Source: Methylonatrum sp040877625
GTDB lineage: Bacteria; Pseudomonadota; Gammaproteobacteria; Nitrococcales; Aquisalimonadaceae
Length of the DNA: 64,000 bases
Assembly: GCA_040877625.1 (NCBI GenBank)
Contig: JBBDNK010000034.1
Location: forward strand, 1 to 64,000
Reading direction: 5' to 3'
In this document: piece after piece, positions 14,536 through 23,694 of the stretch
Layout of the letters: every line of letters begins with the position of its first letter
Numbering within the stretch: position 1 is the stretch's first letter
Notes under the pieces: generated by a model
What the model saw: the letters and a program-made list of their open reading frames with translations, nothing else
Database searches by the model: none
What the model was told of the DNA's origin: nothing
Position numbers and translations under genes: made by a program

Positions 14536-16166
14536 GTGGCAAAACTCTCTTTGATAGGTGCGGGCGTTGCCCTGGCCATCAGTATGTGTGGTCCGAGCAT
14601 TGGCCTCGCACAGCAGTCCGGTACCGGCAATGCGCTGGACCGCATTAACGACAACCTTCAACAGCGACCCGGAGTGCCTGGCCTGGAGGTCGCCAGGGAA
14701 CGTCTACTTGTTAGTCATTGCCAGTCGCTCGGGAAACTGGAGCTTCAGGATGCCGAGGTCGTATCCGCACAGCGGGTCGAGGCCACTGATAACCTGCCAG
14801 CCTTTTGCGAGGTCAGCATCCAGGTGCGGCCGGCCGGTTACAGCACCTCACCGGACTCCGTGATCGGCATTGAGGTGTGGCTGCCCGAAGCGAGCGAATG
14901 GAACGGGAAATTTCAGGCCATAGGCAACGGAGGCTACAGCTCGAACATCAGTCGCGGCGCCTTGGGCAATCTGTTACGGCAGGGATACGCCGCTGCTGGT
15001 ACCGATACTGGGCACACGGCTCCAACCTGCTGTTCGTGATTGATCATCGGGAGCGGATTGATTACTGGGGGTATCTGGCGATCCACGAAACCGCCAAACA
15101 AAGCAAGGAGGCGATCGCGAACTACTATGGCTCCGCCGCACAGCAAGCCTATTTCAGCGGGTGCTCCACCGGGGGGCATCAGGCACTCATGGCGGCGCAG
15201 CGATATCCGGATGATTTCGACGGCATTATTGCCGGTGCGCCGGGTAATAATCGTACGGCGTTGAATGCGGCGTTTCTATGGCAATTTATCCAAAATCACG
15301 CTCCTAACGACGACGCCAATCAGATCATTCCCGCAGAGAAGCTGCCCATGATCACCGAGGCCTCGGTGGCTGCCTGCGATGGGCTGGACGGCGTGGTGGA
15401 CGGGATCATCGACGATCCTCGTCTTTGCAACTTTGATCCTTCCACCTTGCTTTGCGAAGGCCCCGATGGAGCAGACTGCTTGACCGCCGCGCAGGTGGAT
15501 GCGCTGGAGATGATGTATCAGGGGCCCCGTAATCCTCGCACCGGGGAGCAGATTTATCCCGGTTTTCCAGTGGGTAGCGAGGGTGTGGGTGGCCGCGGCT
15601 GGTCACCGTATTGGGCGGATCCCTCGAGCGCTGAACAACCGGCCAGAGTGGACTTCTGGCGCTACTGGGTGTTTGAGGACCCGCACTGGAACTGGTGGTC
15701 GTTTGACTGGGACTACGATTACGCCTTCGCAAAGCAGAAAATGGGCCCTCTGATCGATGCCATGAATCCGGACCTGAGCGCCTTCGAGGCGAGCGGTGGC
15801 AAGCTGATCCTCTACCACGGCTGGGCGGATCCGGTGGTCTCGGGAGTCGACACAGCCGACTACTACGAGGCTGTGACGGCAACCATGGGCTCCAGTGAAC
15901 GCACTGAGGCGTTTGCCCGCCTGTTCATGGCTCCGGGCATGGCGCATTGCGGTGGCGGGCCCGGGCCTAGCAGCTTTGACGTGCAGACGGCTCTGGAACG
16001 CTGGGTGGAGCATGGTGAAGCCCCGGACAGCTTGCTGGCCACGCGCAGCCAGAGCGGCGAAGTGGTCATGTCCCGCCCGCTGTGCCCGTACCCGCAGGTG
16101 GCGCGCTATCTCGGCCAAGGCAGCACTGACGACGCCGCCAACTTCGCCTGCGTCACACCCGAGTGA
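14536..16166 (+). pseudogene. Tannase/feruloyl-esterase family hydrolase, frameshifted
   Basis: Two overlapping frames together give one protein of about 540 residues. The first (from GTG 14536) has a signal peptide (SLIGAGVALAISMCGPSIGLA) and runs to YAAAGTDTGHTAPT. The family sequence continues in another frame as NLLFVIDHRERIDYWGYLAI. The catalytic Ser motif GCSTGGHQALMAAQRYPDDF, GIIAGAPGNN, the acid region LILYHGWADPVV and the His motif MAPGMAHCGGGPG are all present, with paired cysteines. A missing base at about 15016-15024 splits the gene. The tannase family (PF07519) cleaves aromatic esters such as galloyl or feruloyl esters outside the cytoplasm. A recent mutation or a sequence error is equally possible. 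Confidence 0.82.
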
Positions 16167-16253
16167 CTTACGCGGAAGGGCCGGCTCAGAAACGCTGATA
16201 TTGAGCTGGCCCTCTGCGCCTCCAGCAGCCTGTCGACAATCCCGAAGGAGCGG

Positions 16254-17153
16254 TCACTGCGATTGCGCGGTGCTCAGGTCTCGCGTCAGGGCCAGCAGGG
16301 CCGAGGCGGCCGAGGATAGCGGGTGGCGTTTGCGCATCACGACACCCAGCTCTCGCGTGATGGAAGGGTGTACCAGGGGGCGGTGGCCCACGCCATCGGC
16401 GGCGATCTGCCGGAAACTGAGTGATGGCAACACGCTGATACCCACGCCGGCGGCCACCATACGGCCCACTGTGGCGATCTGACTCACGTCGCAGAGGATG
16501 TCCAGAGAGGCGCCCACCTGAGCCGTGATCCGGTCCACATCCTGCCGCACGCCGGACAGGCGGTTGATGGCGATGAACGGGTGGCCGGCAAGCTGATCCC
16601 AGCGCACCTGGTCCAGCGCCAGCAAGGGATGCCCCAAGGGGCAGACCGCTACGTAGCGGTCTACCAGCAGCGGTTCGAAAAGGATATCGTCCGTCTGCAC
16701 CGGCGGTGCGGTAAATCCCAGGTCGGCACGACCCTCCCGGACCAACTGCGTGACCTGGTCCCCCAGCACGTCGTGCAGACTGAGGTTGATCAGGGGGTGG
16801 TGCTCCCTGAATGCCGCGATCACATGGGGCAGAATGCCGGCGGCCAGGGTGGGCAGGGCCGCCACGGTGACCTTGCCGCGCTTCTTCAGAAAACGTTCGT
16901 TGAGATCCTCAAAGGCTTCCATCCAATCGTTCAGCAGGCGCACCGCCACAGGCAGGAATGCCTCGCCCTCCGGGGTCAGTGAAAGCTGGCGGGTGGTGCG
17001 GGCAAACAGCGGGCCGCCCACAGTCTCCTCCAGTTTGCGGATGGCGATACTGAGCGCGGGTTGTGAAAGGTGCAGCCGCTCGCTGGCCTCGGCCAGACTC
17101 CTGGAGTGGGCCACTGCAACAAAGGCGCGAAGCTGTTTGATACTGGGATTCAT
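16254..17153 (-). CDS. LysR-family transcriptional regulator
   Basis: 299 residues. The N-terminal winged HTH reads IKQLRAFVAVAHSRSLAEAS, ERLHLSQPALSIAIRKLEET. It is followed by a two-lobed periplasmic-binding-like effector domain (KVTVAALPTLAAGILP, LVREGRADLGFTAPP, VAAGVGISVLPSL). It is divergent from the TAXI/TRAP/AtuA operon across a 144-bp A+T-rich gap and probably activates that operon in response to the imported compound. The tannase-type gene lies tail-to-tail with it. Confidence 0.93.
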   Translation of the reverse strand: MNPSIKQLRAFVAVAHSRSLAEASERLHLSQPALSIAIRKLEETVGGPLFARTTRQLSLTPEGEAFLPVAVRLLNDWMEAFEDLNERFLKKRGKVTVAALPTLAAGILPHVIAAFREHHPLINLSLHDVLGDQVTQLVREGRADLGFTAPPVQTDDILFEPLLVDRYVAVCPLGHPLLALDQVRWDQLAGHPFIAINRLSGVRQDVDRITAQVGASLDILCDVSQIATVGRMVAAGVGISVLPSLSFRQIAADGVGHRPLVHPSITRELGVVMRKRHPLSSAASALLALTRDLSTAQSQ

Positions 17154-17297
17154 TTATAGAATATAAGAAAGTATAAATAGATTTGAATATACAAAATAAT
17201 ATCCCTTGGCGAACATGTCTGTCGAGCGATATCGGATCAACGGGTATCGCGAAGAGCAACAGACAAAGGTCCGAAACACGGGCCGTGGGAGGAGACC
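17154..17297. promoter_or_regulatory. LysR/TRAP divergent promoter region
   Basis: The first 50 bp next to the LysR start are strongly A+T-rich, with several T-N11-A-like arrangements of the type LysR proteins bind (for example within 17156-17190). GGGAGGAG at about 17287-17294 is the ribosome binding site for the binding-protein gene. Individual boxes cannot be assigned. Confidence 0.45.
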
Positions 17298-18266
17298 ATG
17301 AGAAAGCTAATCACCGCCGCCGCGGCGGGTGCCGTCATGCTGGCCATTGCCGGTACAACGCAGGCCAATGAGCGCCTGCTGATCGGTTCCACTTCCAGTT
17401 CATCCAGCCACTACGGCTATTTCGTCGCCGTCAACCAGATCATCAACAGCCAATTGAACGGCGTGAGCTCCTCCGTGGTGGAAACCGGTGCCACCGTGGA
17501 TAATCTGCGCCGCCTTGGCCGCAAACAGATCGACATGGGTCTGGTGACCACAAACACCGGCTACCACGCCTATCAGGGTAGGGGTGACTTTGAAGGCCGC
17601 GCGGTAGACAGCCGACTGCTCTGGGTCTACACCGTGGCCCCGCAGAACGTGGTCATGCGGCAAGATTCAGGCGTTACTGAAATGGCGGGGCTTGAAGGTG
17701 TGCGCTTCAATCCTGGTATCACCGGCTCGGCCACCGAAGCGACCACCGAGGCCGTAATGCGCGCCCTGGGTATTTCCCCCGACTACGTGCGTGGTTCCAC
17801 CACCGATGTAGTGGACTCCATCAAGGACAATCGCATTGCCGGCTACGTCAAGTCCGGCGTGGGTGAACGGCTGGATGGCTCCACCATCGACATCGCTACC
17901 TTCACTCCCATCAATGTACTGTCCCTCGCGGACGAGCAGGTGGAGATCCTGCGCCGTGAAATGCCAGATGTGGGTGTGGTGAACATCCCGGCTGGCGCCG
18001 GCCAGGGCGTTCCGGCGTACACCACCTGGGCGTTCGGCGTGGCCGTGCACGCCTCTCCCGACCTGGATGACGACATCGCCTACGGCATCGTCAAGGCGGT
18101 GATGGAGAACATGGAGCCCCAGGCCAATGCTTTCTCGGCCGTGAAGGATGCGGATCTGGCCGCCATGACCCTGAGTGTGGGCACCATTCCCTTGCATCCG
18201 GGTGCCGCGCGCTACTTCGAGGAGCAGGGGCTGGATATACCCGATGCGCTGAAGCCCACACGCTAG
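17298..18266 (+). CDS. TAXI-family TRAP transporter substrate-binding protein
   Basis: 322 residues with a signal peptide (LITAAAAGAVMLAIAGTTQA, cleavage near residue 24). The mature part has the TAXI pattern: GSTSSSSSHYGYFVAVNQII, VVETGATVDNLRRLGRKQID, LWVYTVAPQNVVMRQDSGV, LEGVRFNPGITGSATEATT and a C-terminal YGIVKAVME. It captures a substrate in the periplasm for the fused permease encoded 20 bp downstream. TAXI proteins bind glutamate or related acids in the few studied cases; the ligand here is unknown. Confidence 0.9.
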   Translation: MRKLITAAAAGAVMLAIAGTTQANERLLIGSTSSSSSHYGYFVAVNQIINSQLNGVSSSVVETGATVDNLRRLGRKQIDMGLVTTNTGYHAYQGRGDFEGRAVDSRLLWVYTVAPQNVVMRQDSGVTEMAGLEGVRFNPGITGSATEATTEAVMRALGISPDYVRGSTTDVVDSIKDNRIAGYVKSGVGERLDGSTIDIATFTPINVLSLADEQVEILRREMPDVGVVNIPAGAGQGVPAYTTWAFGVAVHASPDLDDDIAYGIVKAVMENMEPQANAFSAVKDADLAAMTLSVGTIPLHPGAARYFEEQGLDIPDALKPTR

Positions 18267-18288
18267 TACAGGGGTGGAGACTGCCGTC

Positions 18289-20208
18289 ATGCGGGAGAAA
18301 CTGACTGGTCTGCTGGCCCTGGCATTGGGCGGCCTGATTCTCTACACCTCGGCAACGGGGCCGTTTGAGAGTCTGGTCCAGCGCAGCATCTTTCTGGCCC
18401 TGGTGCTGTTGCTGGGTATGACCATCTATCCTCTGGGCGCCGGCACTCGCTGGCGCCCCCTGGGGATAACGGTGGACGCTATCCTGGCCGCGGGTGCGGT
18501 CGCGGCTTGCGGTTTTGTGGCGCTCAACTACGAGCGCATCCTGCGGGAACTGCCCTGGGCGACCACCACGGACATGCTCATGGCAGGTGCGCTGCTGCTG
18601 GCCATCCTGGAGATCTCCCGTCGCGCCATCGGCGTTATCTTCCCCGCCCTGGTGCTGTTGGGTGTCGCCTATGCCTATTTTGGCGGCAGCATCCCCGGCA
18701 CCCTGGGGCATCGCGGGTTCGACGCCGAGTTCATCACCGAGACCATCTTCCTGGGGGACCTGGGCGTGTGGGGCATGCTGGTGGGGGTGGCCGCCACCAC
18801 GATCGCCAGCTTTGTGCTGTTCGGCTGCCTGCTGCTGCATACCGGCGGCGGTCAGACGTTTATAGATCTGTCCCTGCGGGTGAGCGGTCGGACGCCGGGT
18901 GGGGCGGCCAAGGTGGCCACGGTGGCATCCGGCCTGTTTGGCATGGTCAGTGGCAGTGCGGTGGCCAATGTTGCTACCACAGGCAACTTCACCATTCCCA
19001 TGATGAAACGGCTTAACTATCCGCCGCCCTTCGCCGCCGCCGTGGAGGCAGTGGCCTCGACTGGCGGCCAGATTGCGCCGCCGATTCTGGGCGCGGCGGC
19101 GTTCATCATGGCTGAGATCCTCGGGGTGAGTTATATCCGTATCGCCCTGGCGGCCTTGTTGCCCGCCATTCTCTTCTATTTGGGCGTATTCCTGACCATC
19201 CACTTCGTCGCCAGGCGCCGGGGGCTGCAGGTGGTACCCGACGGGGAATTGCCATCCTGGCGGAGCGTGCTGCGGCCGCAGCGCATCGTGCCCATCGTCG
19301 CCGCGCTGGTTGCGCTGTTCTACGGTGTGCTGTCCGGGCGCTCCATACAGACAGCGGCGTTCTACGGCATCGTCATGACACTGGCCACCTATACCGTCTT
19401 CGCCCTGACCTCCGGCACACGTTCCTGGACCATCGTGAACACCATACTTTCCGGAATGCGGGATGCCGGCAAGGGCATGGTCATCATTGGCGTGCTGCTG
19501 GCGGGCGCGCAGATCCTGGTGGCCATGATCGGCATGACCGGCATCGGCGTCACCCTGGCTACCCTCATTGTCAACGTGGGTGGGGAATCCCTGTTCCTGG
19601 TGGCGGGCATCGTGGGCGGCGTCTGCCTGATCCTGGGCATGGGCATCCCCACCACCGCGGCCTATGTGCTGGTGGCCTCGGTGCTTGCGCCGGCGCTCAC
19701 CACCATAGGCGTGGAACCGCTGATCGCCCATCTGTTCGTGTTTTATTTCGCCACGTTGTCGGTGATCACGCCGCCGGTGTGCGTCGCTGTCTTCGTGGCT
19801 TCCGGGATCGCCGGTACCAATTGGCTGCCGTCGGCCGTCGAAGCGATGCGCCTGGCCGCCGCCATCTATGTGATTCCGTTCCTGCTGCTGATCTACCCGG
19901 CCCTGGCAGGCTTCGGTGGCTGGGGCGATGTGTCCCTGGCCGCGACCCAGGGGGGTATCTTCGTGCTGGGCTTTGCCGCCTTGATGTCCCGGATTGCCAT
20001 CACCGGCTTTCGGGCACTGGACGCCGCCAGCCTGGTTCTGGTGATTGCTCTGGCCCTGTTGCCGGGGTGGTGGAGCACCGCCGCATCCCTGGTGATCCTG
20101 AGTGCCTTGTACGCTCGCCGGCGTCAGCTGGTGCGAATGGAGGCCGAGATGACGCATGGCGCCTCGGTGCCCGGAAGTGTGGTCGGGAACAGGGAGGACA
20201 GGTCATGA
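18289..20208 (+). CDS. TRAP transporter fused permease (DctQ-DctM fusion, TAXI type)
   Basis: About 639 residues from ATG 18289; a GTG at 18274 is possible. Many hydrophobic helices are visible. The N-terminal four-helix part corresponds to the small subunit. The large-subunit part carries SGRTPGGAAKVATVASGLFG, SGSAVANVATTGNFTIPMMK, TGGQIAPPILGAAAFIMAEI and the second inverted half GMGIPTTAAYVLVASVLAPA, the usual 4TM/12TM signature. It works with the TAXI protein as a sodium-driven importer. The stop overlaps the next start by 4 nt (ATGA), so the operon is translationally coupled. Confidence 0.92.
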   Translation: MREKLTGLLALALGGLILYTSATGPFESLVQRSIFLALVLLLGMTIYPLGAGTRWRPLGITVDAILAAGAVAACGFVALNYERILRELPWATTTDMLMAGALLLAILEISRRAIGVIFPALVLLGVAYAYFGGSIPGTLGHRGFDAEFITETIFLGDLGVWGMLVGVAATTIASFVLFGCLLLHTGGGQTFIDLSLRVSGRTPGGAAKVATVASGLFGMVSGSAVANVATTGNFTIPMMKRLNYPPPFAAAVEAVASTGGQIAPPILGAAAFIMAEILGVSYIRIALAALLPAILFYLGVFLTIHFVARRRGLQVVPDGELPSWRSVLRPQRIVPIVAALVALFYGVLSGRSIQTAAFYGIVMTLATYTVFALTSGTRSWTIVNTILSGMRDAGKGMVIIGVLLAGAQILVAMIGMTGIGVTLATLIVNVGGESLFLVAGIVGGVCLILGMGIPTTAAYVLVASVLAPALTTIGVEPLIAHLFVFYFATLSVITPPVCVAVFVASGIAGTNWLPSAVEAMRLAAAIYVIPFLLLIYPALAGFGGWGDVSLAATQGGIFVLGFAALMSRIAITGFRALDAASLVLVIALALLPGWWSTAASLVILSALYARRRQLVRMEAEMTHGASVPGSVVGNREDRS

Positions 20209-21596
20209 CGTTTCTGCTTGGCAGCGGCGCGGGATTTTCCGGGGATCGTACCGATGCACCCATCCCCGTGGTGGCGGAACTCATCCGGCGCGGCGGCCCG
20301 TCGGCCCTGCTGTTCGAGACCTTGGGCGAGAGAACACTGGCCGCCGCGCATCGCGCCATGCGGGAGGAGCCCACGGCCGGCTATGAGCCCCTGCTGCGGG
20401 AGCTGTTGGAGCCGGTGCTGGGCGACTGCCTCAATCACGGGATTGCCATTCTCGGGAATTTCGGCGCTGCCAACCCCCAGGGGGCCTGCGAGTTGGTGCT
20501 CGACATGGCGCAGGCGCTGCCCTGGCCGGGCGCGCGCATCGGCCTGGTGCAGGGCGATGATGTGCGGGACAGGCTGACCGAACTGGACCTGGTGCCCTGG
20601 GAGGCGGAGACCGAACCGCTGCCCGACGCGGAAAGCCTCATTTCCGCCAACGTCTATCTGGGCGCCCAGCCCCTGGTTGAGGCGCTGACGCAGAGTGCTC
20701 AGGTGGTGGTTACGGGGCGGGTAGCGGATCCGGCACTGTTCCTGGCACCCCTGGTTCATTACTTCGGCTGGGATTGGGATGACTGGGACCGTCTTGCCCG
20801 CGGCGTCATGGCCGGGCACCTGGGAGAGTGTGGCGCGCAGATTACCGGCGGCTACTTCGCGGATCCGGGCCGCAAGGAGGTGCCGGGCCTGGCAACCCTG
20901 GGTTATCCCATTATCGAAGTGGAGTCGGACGGGTCCCTGGTGATCACCAAGCCTCGGGATACCGGCGGACTGGTGACGGAGCAGACCGTTAAGGAGCAGT
21001 TGCTCTACGAAGTGCATGACCCCTCCAGCTACGTAACGCCCGACGTGGTGGTGGACCTCTCCGCGGTTCACGTGCGTCAGCTGGGGCCTGACCGCGTGGC
21101 GGTCCGCGGCATTGGTGGCAAGCCCGCGCCGGGTCGGCTGAAAACCACCATCTGCTACGAGAGCGGCTGGCAGGCCGAGGCGGAGATCTCCTATGCCGGC
21201 CCCAATGCCTTGGCCCGCGCCCGCCTCTCGGCGGACGTGCTCAGGGAACGCCTGACCCACCGGGTGCCGGAAAGCCTGCGGCGGCGCCTGGATATTATCG
21301 GCCTGGCCAGCGTGTTCGACGGTGATGACGGCGGACTTCCCAAGGACTTGGAGGCCACTGACGGGGCAGGGGACTATCGCCTGCGCCTGGCGGTCCACCA
21401 TACGGAGCGCCGCTGGGTGGAGCGCGCCACCCAGGAACTGCTGGCCCTCTATTGCACCGGGCCGGCGGGCGGTGGAGGGGTGCGGCGCAGCCTGCAGCGT
21501 CGTATTCGCACGGCCTCGTACCTGGTGGCCCGCGGCGACGTGCACACCACTGCCAGTATTCTCCAGGCGGAAGGAGCCCGGCATGCCACGCGCTGA
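20205..21596 (+). CDS. AtuA-family (DUF1446) protein, large part
   Basis: 463 residues from ATG 20205, overlapping the permease stop. A longer frame back to 19779 lies inside the permease gene and is rejected. AtuA/DUF1446 landmarks are LLGSGAGFSGDRTDAPIPVV, ILGNFGAANPQGACELVLDM, VVTGRVADPALFLAPLVHYF, GHLGECGAQITGGYFADPG, LGYPIIEVESDG, TKPRDTGGLVTEQTVKEQLL and YEVHDPSSYVTPDVV. AtuA proteins are linked to acyclic terpene and branched acid catabolism, with the biochemical role unsettled. Linkage to a TAXI TRAP system suggests it processes the imported compound. Confidence 0.9.
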   Translation: MTFLLGSGAGFSGDRTDAPIPVVAELIRRGGPSALLFETLGERTLAAAHRAMREEPTAGYEPLLRELLEPVLGDCLNHGIAILGNFGAANPQGACELVLDMAQALPWPGARIGLVQGDDVRDRLTELDLVPWEAETEPLPDAESLISANVYLGAQPLVEALTQSAQVVVTGRVADPALFLAPLVHYFGWDWDDWDRLARGVMAGHLGECGAQITGGYFADPGRKEVPGLATLGYPIIEVESDGSLVITKPRDTGGLVTEQTVKEQLLYEVHDPSSYVTPDVVVDLSAVHVRQLGPDRVAVRGIGGKPAPGRLKTTICYESGWQAEAEISYAGPNALARARLSADVLRERLTHRVPESLRRRLDIIGLASVFDGDDGGLPKDLEATDGAGDYRLRLAVHHTERRWVERATQELLALYCTGPAGGGGVRRSLQRRIRTASYLVARGDVHTTASILQAEGARHATR

Positions 21597-21939
21597 TCAT
21601 GGGCGCCCCGTGTCCACTGTGCTGCTGCACGCACTGGCCCATGCCAGGGCGGGGGACAAAGGCGATCGCCTCAATCTGTCGTTGTTCGTATTCGAGCCCC
21701 GGCATTACGATACGGTGCTGGAGCAGGTCACCGAGGAGCGGGTATTGGCCCTGTTCGCCCATCGGGGGGCTACCCAGGTTCGCCGGTATCCGCTGCCGGC
21801 GCTGGGCGGCATGAATTTCGTCATCGACTCCGTGCTTGAGGGCGGAGTCAATGGTGCCCTGAACCTGGATGGTCACGGAAAGACGCTGTCGTACCTGCTG
21901 CTCGGCCTGCCCGTCCGCCTGGATGTGGACGGGGGGTGA
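21583..21939 (+). CDS. AtuA-associated C-terminal domain protein, small part
   Basis: 118 residues from ATG 21583, overlapping the end of the large AtuA gene and preceded by GGAAGGAG. The pattern LLHALAHARAGDKGDRLNLS, then VRRYPLPALGGMNFVIDSVL and LDGHGKTLSYLLLGLPV, is the small domain that in many AtuA proteins is fused to the C-terminus. Here it is a separate chain, so the two products probably form a complex. It is the last gene of the TRAP/AtuA operon. Confidence 0.85.
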   Translation: MPRADHGRPVSTVLLHALAHARAGDKGDRLNLSLFVFEPRHYDTVLEQVTEERVLALFAHRGATQVRRYPLPALGGMNFVIDSVLEGGVNGALNLDGHGKTLSYLLLGLPVRLDVDGG

Positions 21940-21964
21940 TTTCACTCTTTCGCACTCCCGCGTT

Positions 21965-22447
21965 ATGTTTCTCAATATGGCACCACGAGTCGATTCAGCA
22001 TCGAGGCTGATACAGGCATCCACCGCGTCCATCTATCGGGCTTTTTCCGAGCCTGGCGCCATGGAGCGGTGGCTTCCCCCGAGCAACATGACGGGCAAGA
22101 TGTTGCACTTTGATTTCCGCGACGGCGGTTCATACCGCATGCGGCTCACGTACAAGGAACCGCAGCATGGACAAGGCAAGACCTCCGACGATTCCGACGA
22201 GGTCGAAGTGCGTTTGACGGAACTCCGAGACGAGCAACGGATCGAGCAAGAAGTCACCTTCGAGAGCGGAGACCCCGCGTTCTGCGGCATCATGCGCATG
22301 ATCTGGACGTTCCAGTCGGAGGGTGATGGGACGCTCGTCACGGTCCGCGCGGAAGACGTGCCCGAGGGGATTCGGCCCGAGGATCACCAGGCTGGGTTGG
22401 ACTCTTCGCTGGAGAACCTGGCGGGGTTCGTGGAGGGGGCGGAGTAG
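21965..22447 (+). CDS. SRPBCC/AHSA1-family protein
   Basis: 160 residues of the START/Bet v1-like AHSA1 group: RLIQASTASIYRAFSEPGAM and ERWLPPSNMTGKMLHFDFRD, GGSYRMRLTYKEP, then VEVRLTELRDEQRIEQEVTF and GTLVTVRAEDVPEGIRPEDH, ending SLENLAGFVE. The fold has a ligand cavity; functions vary and none is assigned. ATG 21965 is used; 21977 (MAPRVDS) is an alternative. It is cassette-like in size and type, although no attC precedes it. Confidence 0.88.
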   Translation: MFLNMAPRVDSASRLIQASTASIYRAFSEPGAMERWLPPSNMTGKMLHFDFRDGGSYRMRLTYKEPQHGQGKTSDDSDEVEVRLTELRDEQRIEQEVTFESGDPAFCGIMRMIWTFQSEGDGTLVTVRAEDVPEGIRPEDHQAGLDSSLENLAGFVEGAE

Positions 22448-22501
22448 ATGATGGCGAAAACGGGACACGTGGCGGATTATCTCGAGAAGGGAGGATAAAA
22501 G

Positions 22502-22807
22502 ATGGCTGCGACGATCTATACCCTTGGTATGTGGCGAGTCAAGCCCCGGTCCGAAGCTGACTTTGTCGCCGCGTGGAAGGCGCTCGGGGTGACTTTCTCT
22601 CAATTGCCGGTTCCGCCCGCGGGCACGGGAACGCTAATTCAAAGCACGACCGATCCCAGCTTGTATTATTCATTTGGACCTTGGCCGAGCCTGGAGGCGG
22701 TCGAGGCCATGCGTCAGAATCCCCTGGCGCAAGCCGGCATCGACCGTCTCCGCGGGCTGTGCACTGACGCAATCCCAGGGAGTTTCCGTGTCGTTGCAGA
22801 AAGTTAG
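22502..22807 (+). CDS. ABM-like (antibiotic biosynthesis monooxygenase fold) protein
   Basis: 101 residues with the dimeric alpha/beta-barrel pattern: YTLGMWRVKPRSEADFVAAW, KALGVTFSQLP, GTLIQSTTDPSLYYSFGPW, and SLEAVEAMRQNPLAQAGIDR. Members range from true monooxygenases to proteins of unknown use; the substrate cannot be predicted. A good Shine-Dalgarno (GGGAGGA, about 22490-22496) precedes the ATG. An attC-like box lies 50 bp after its stop. Confidence 0.75.
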   Translation: MAATIYTLGMWRVKPRSEADFVAAWKALGVTFSQLPVPPAGTGTLIQSTTDPSLYYSFGPWPSLEAVEAMRQNPLAQAGIDRLRGLCTDAIPGSFRVVAES

Positions 22808-22855
22808 CCAGGCGGAAGACAGAGGCAGCGGGGGCATGCCGGGCATCAGGGAGCT

Positions 22856-22920
22856 GCCCAACAAATCGCTCCAACCGACCGAGCGCTCCGCGGCGCAGCG
22901 GCTGACCTATATGGTTATTG
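22856..22920 (+). repeat. Degenerate attC-like site
   Basis: GCCCAAC (22856-22862) is a perfect inverse core. The downstream pieces CGCTCCAACCGACCGAG and GCGGCGCAGCGGCTGACC resemble common attC arms, but the right core is only GTTATTG (22914-22920). Recombination competence is doubtful. Confidence 0.5.
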
Positions 22921-23037
22921 CGAATACGCTCAATGCAGCGAAAAGCACGTTGCATCGCGCACGTTGACAATAGCGAGACTGCCAAGCCATCGGCGCTGCG
23001 GTTCGTGCACTCTCAGGTTTCGACCACTGGCGTTGTG

Positions 23038-23148
23038 ATGAGCACCTATGTACCAGGCGGCGATATCCAGCCCGGTTCGTTCCCGAGTGCCGAGCCGAGC
23101 GAGAGGGAGCTGGCCCGACGCAAAAAGATGGCGGATGAGATGTGGTGA
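23038..23148 (+). CDS. Possible 36-residue small protein
   Basis: ATG 23038 to TGA 23146-23148 encodes a short hydrophilic protein rich in Pro, Ser, Glu and Lys (PGGDIQPGSFPSAEPSEREL, then ARRKKMADEMW). There is no clear ribosome binding site and no recognised family. It sits between two attC-like sites, the position of a cassette gene, which is the only reason to list it. Confidence 0.25.
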   Translation: MSTYVPGGDIQPGSFPSAEPSERELARRKKMADEMW

Positions 23149-23171
23149 TGAGAAGAGGACAGTTCGCGCTG

Positions 23172-23228
23172 ATCGTTCATTCAAGCCGACGCCACTTCGT
23201 GGCGCGGCTTAATTCAGGCATTGGTGCC
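23172..23228 (+). repeat. attC-like site with decayed core
   Basis: TCAAGCCGACGCC, loop ACTTCGT and GGCGCGGCTTAATTCAGGC is the arm and apex pattern of a widespread attC type. The expected terminal GTTAGGC is replaced by ATTGGTG, and the left outer box is GTTCATT. It lies immediately before the next gene. Confidence 0.65.
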
Positions 23229-23244
23229 CAATCAAATAAGAGGG

Positions 23245-23694
23245 ATGCGCGTGCATCAGAGAAATCGCTTGATTACACTTGCTCTTCTAACCACCGTTTT
23301 TGGCTTCGGCCACCATGTGGATCACGTCATCCGGGGGAACCATGTTGGCTGGCCTCTGAATTCCGAGGTCACGCCCTTCACCTATAGCCTTGGCTTCTAT
23401 CCATTCATCGCCCTTGGTTTTTACCTCTATCTGCGTGGGCGTACTGTTCCCGGATTCTGGGCTATTCTGACCGGCGTTGGCTTTTTCTTCGTGGGGCTTG
23501 CTCACTTTGGGCCCTTTGCCGTAGAGCCCGCGGCCGATATCGTGGGCCCATACAAAAGTGCTTTGGCGGGTTACGCAGCGCTTGTTTGGCTTGTGGTTTT
23601 TCTAGTATTTCTCGCTAGCACCTCCCTCTACGCAGGGCGGCTATGGCGGCAGCAGACGTCACAGAAGAGGTCAGCCGATGAGCGGCTCTCCTGA
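23245..23694 (+). CDS. Four-helix membrane protein of unknown function
   Basis: 149 residues from ATG 23245. Hydrophobic segments are LITLALLTTVFGFGHHVDHV, YSLGFYPFIALGFYLYLRG, FWAILTGVGFFFVGLAHFG and AALVWLVVFLVFLAST. Histidines are notably placed in or beside helices 1 and 3 (FGHHVDHVIRGNHVGW, LAHFGPF), which could bind a metal or quinone, but this is speculative. It directly follows an attC-like site, as a cassette gene would. Confidence 0.6.
   Translation: MRVHQRNRLITLALLTTVFGFGHHVDHVIRGNHVGWPLNSEVTPFTYSLGFYPFIALGFYLYLRGRTVPGFWAILTGVGFFFVGLAHFGPFAVEPAADIVGPYKSALAGYAALVWLVVFLVFLASTSLYAGRLWRQQTSQKRSADERLS

Noticed and set aside
15406..16118. Minus-strand open frames opposite the tannase gene
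   Set aside because: The plus strand carries conserved catalytic motifs; the antisense frames are Arg/Ser/Pro-rich shadows.
18091..20157. Minus-strand open frame of 688 codons
   Set aside because: It lies opposite the TRAP fused permease and part of its neighbour, is rich in Gly, His, Gln and Asp, and has no domain pattern; it is an antisense frame created by GC-biased codon use.
19779..20204. Upstream extension of the AtuA frame
   Set aside because: It overlaps the permease gene in another frame and is Arg/Gly-rich; ATG 20205 with an ATGA overlap is the natural start.
20124..21584. Minus-strand open frame of 486 codons
   Set aside because: Antisense to the AtuA gene, whose protein is clearly recognisable.
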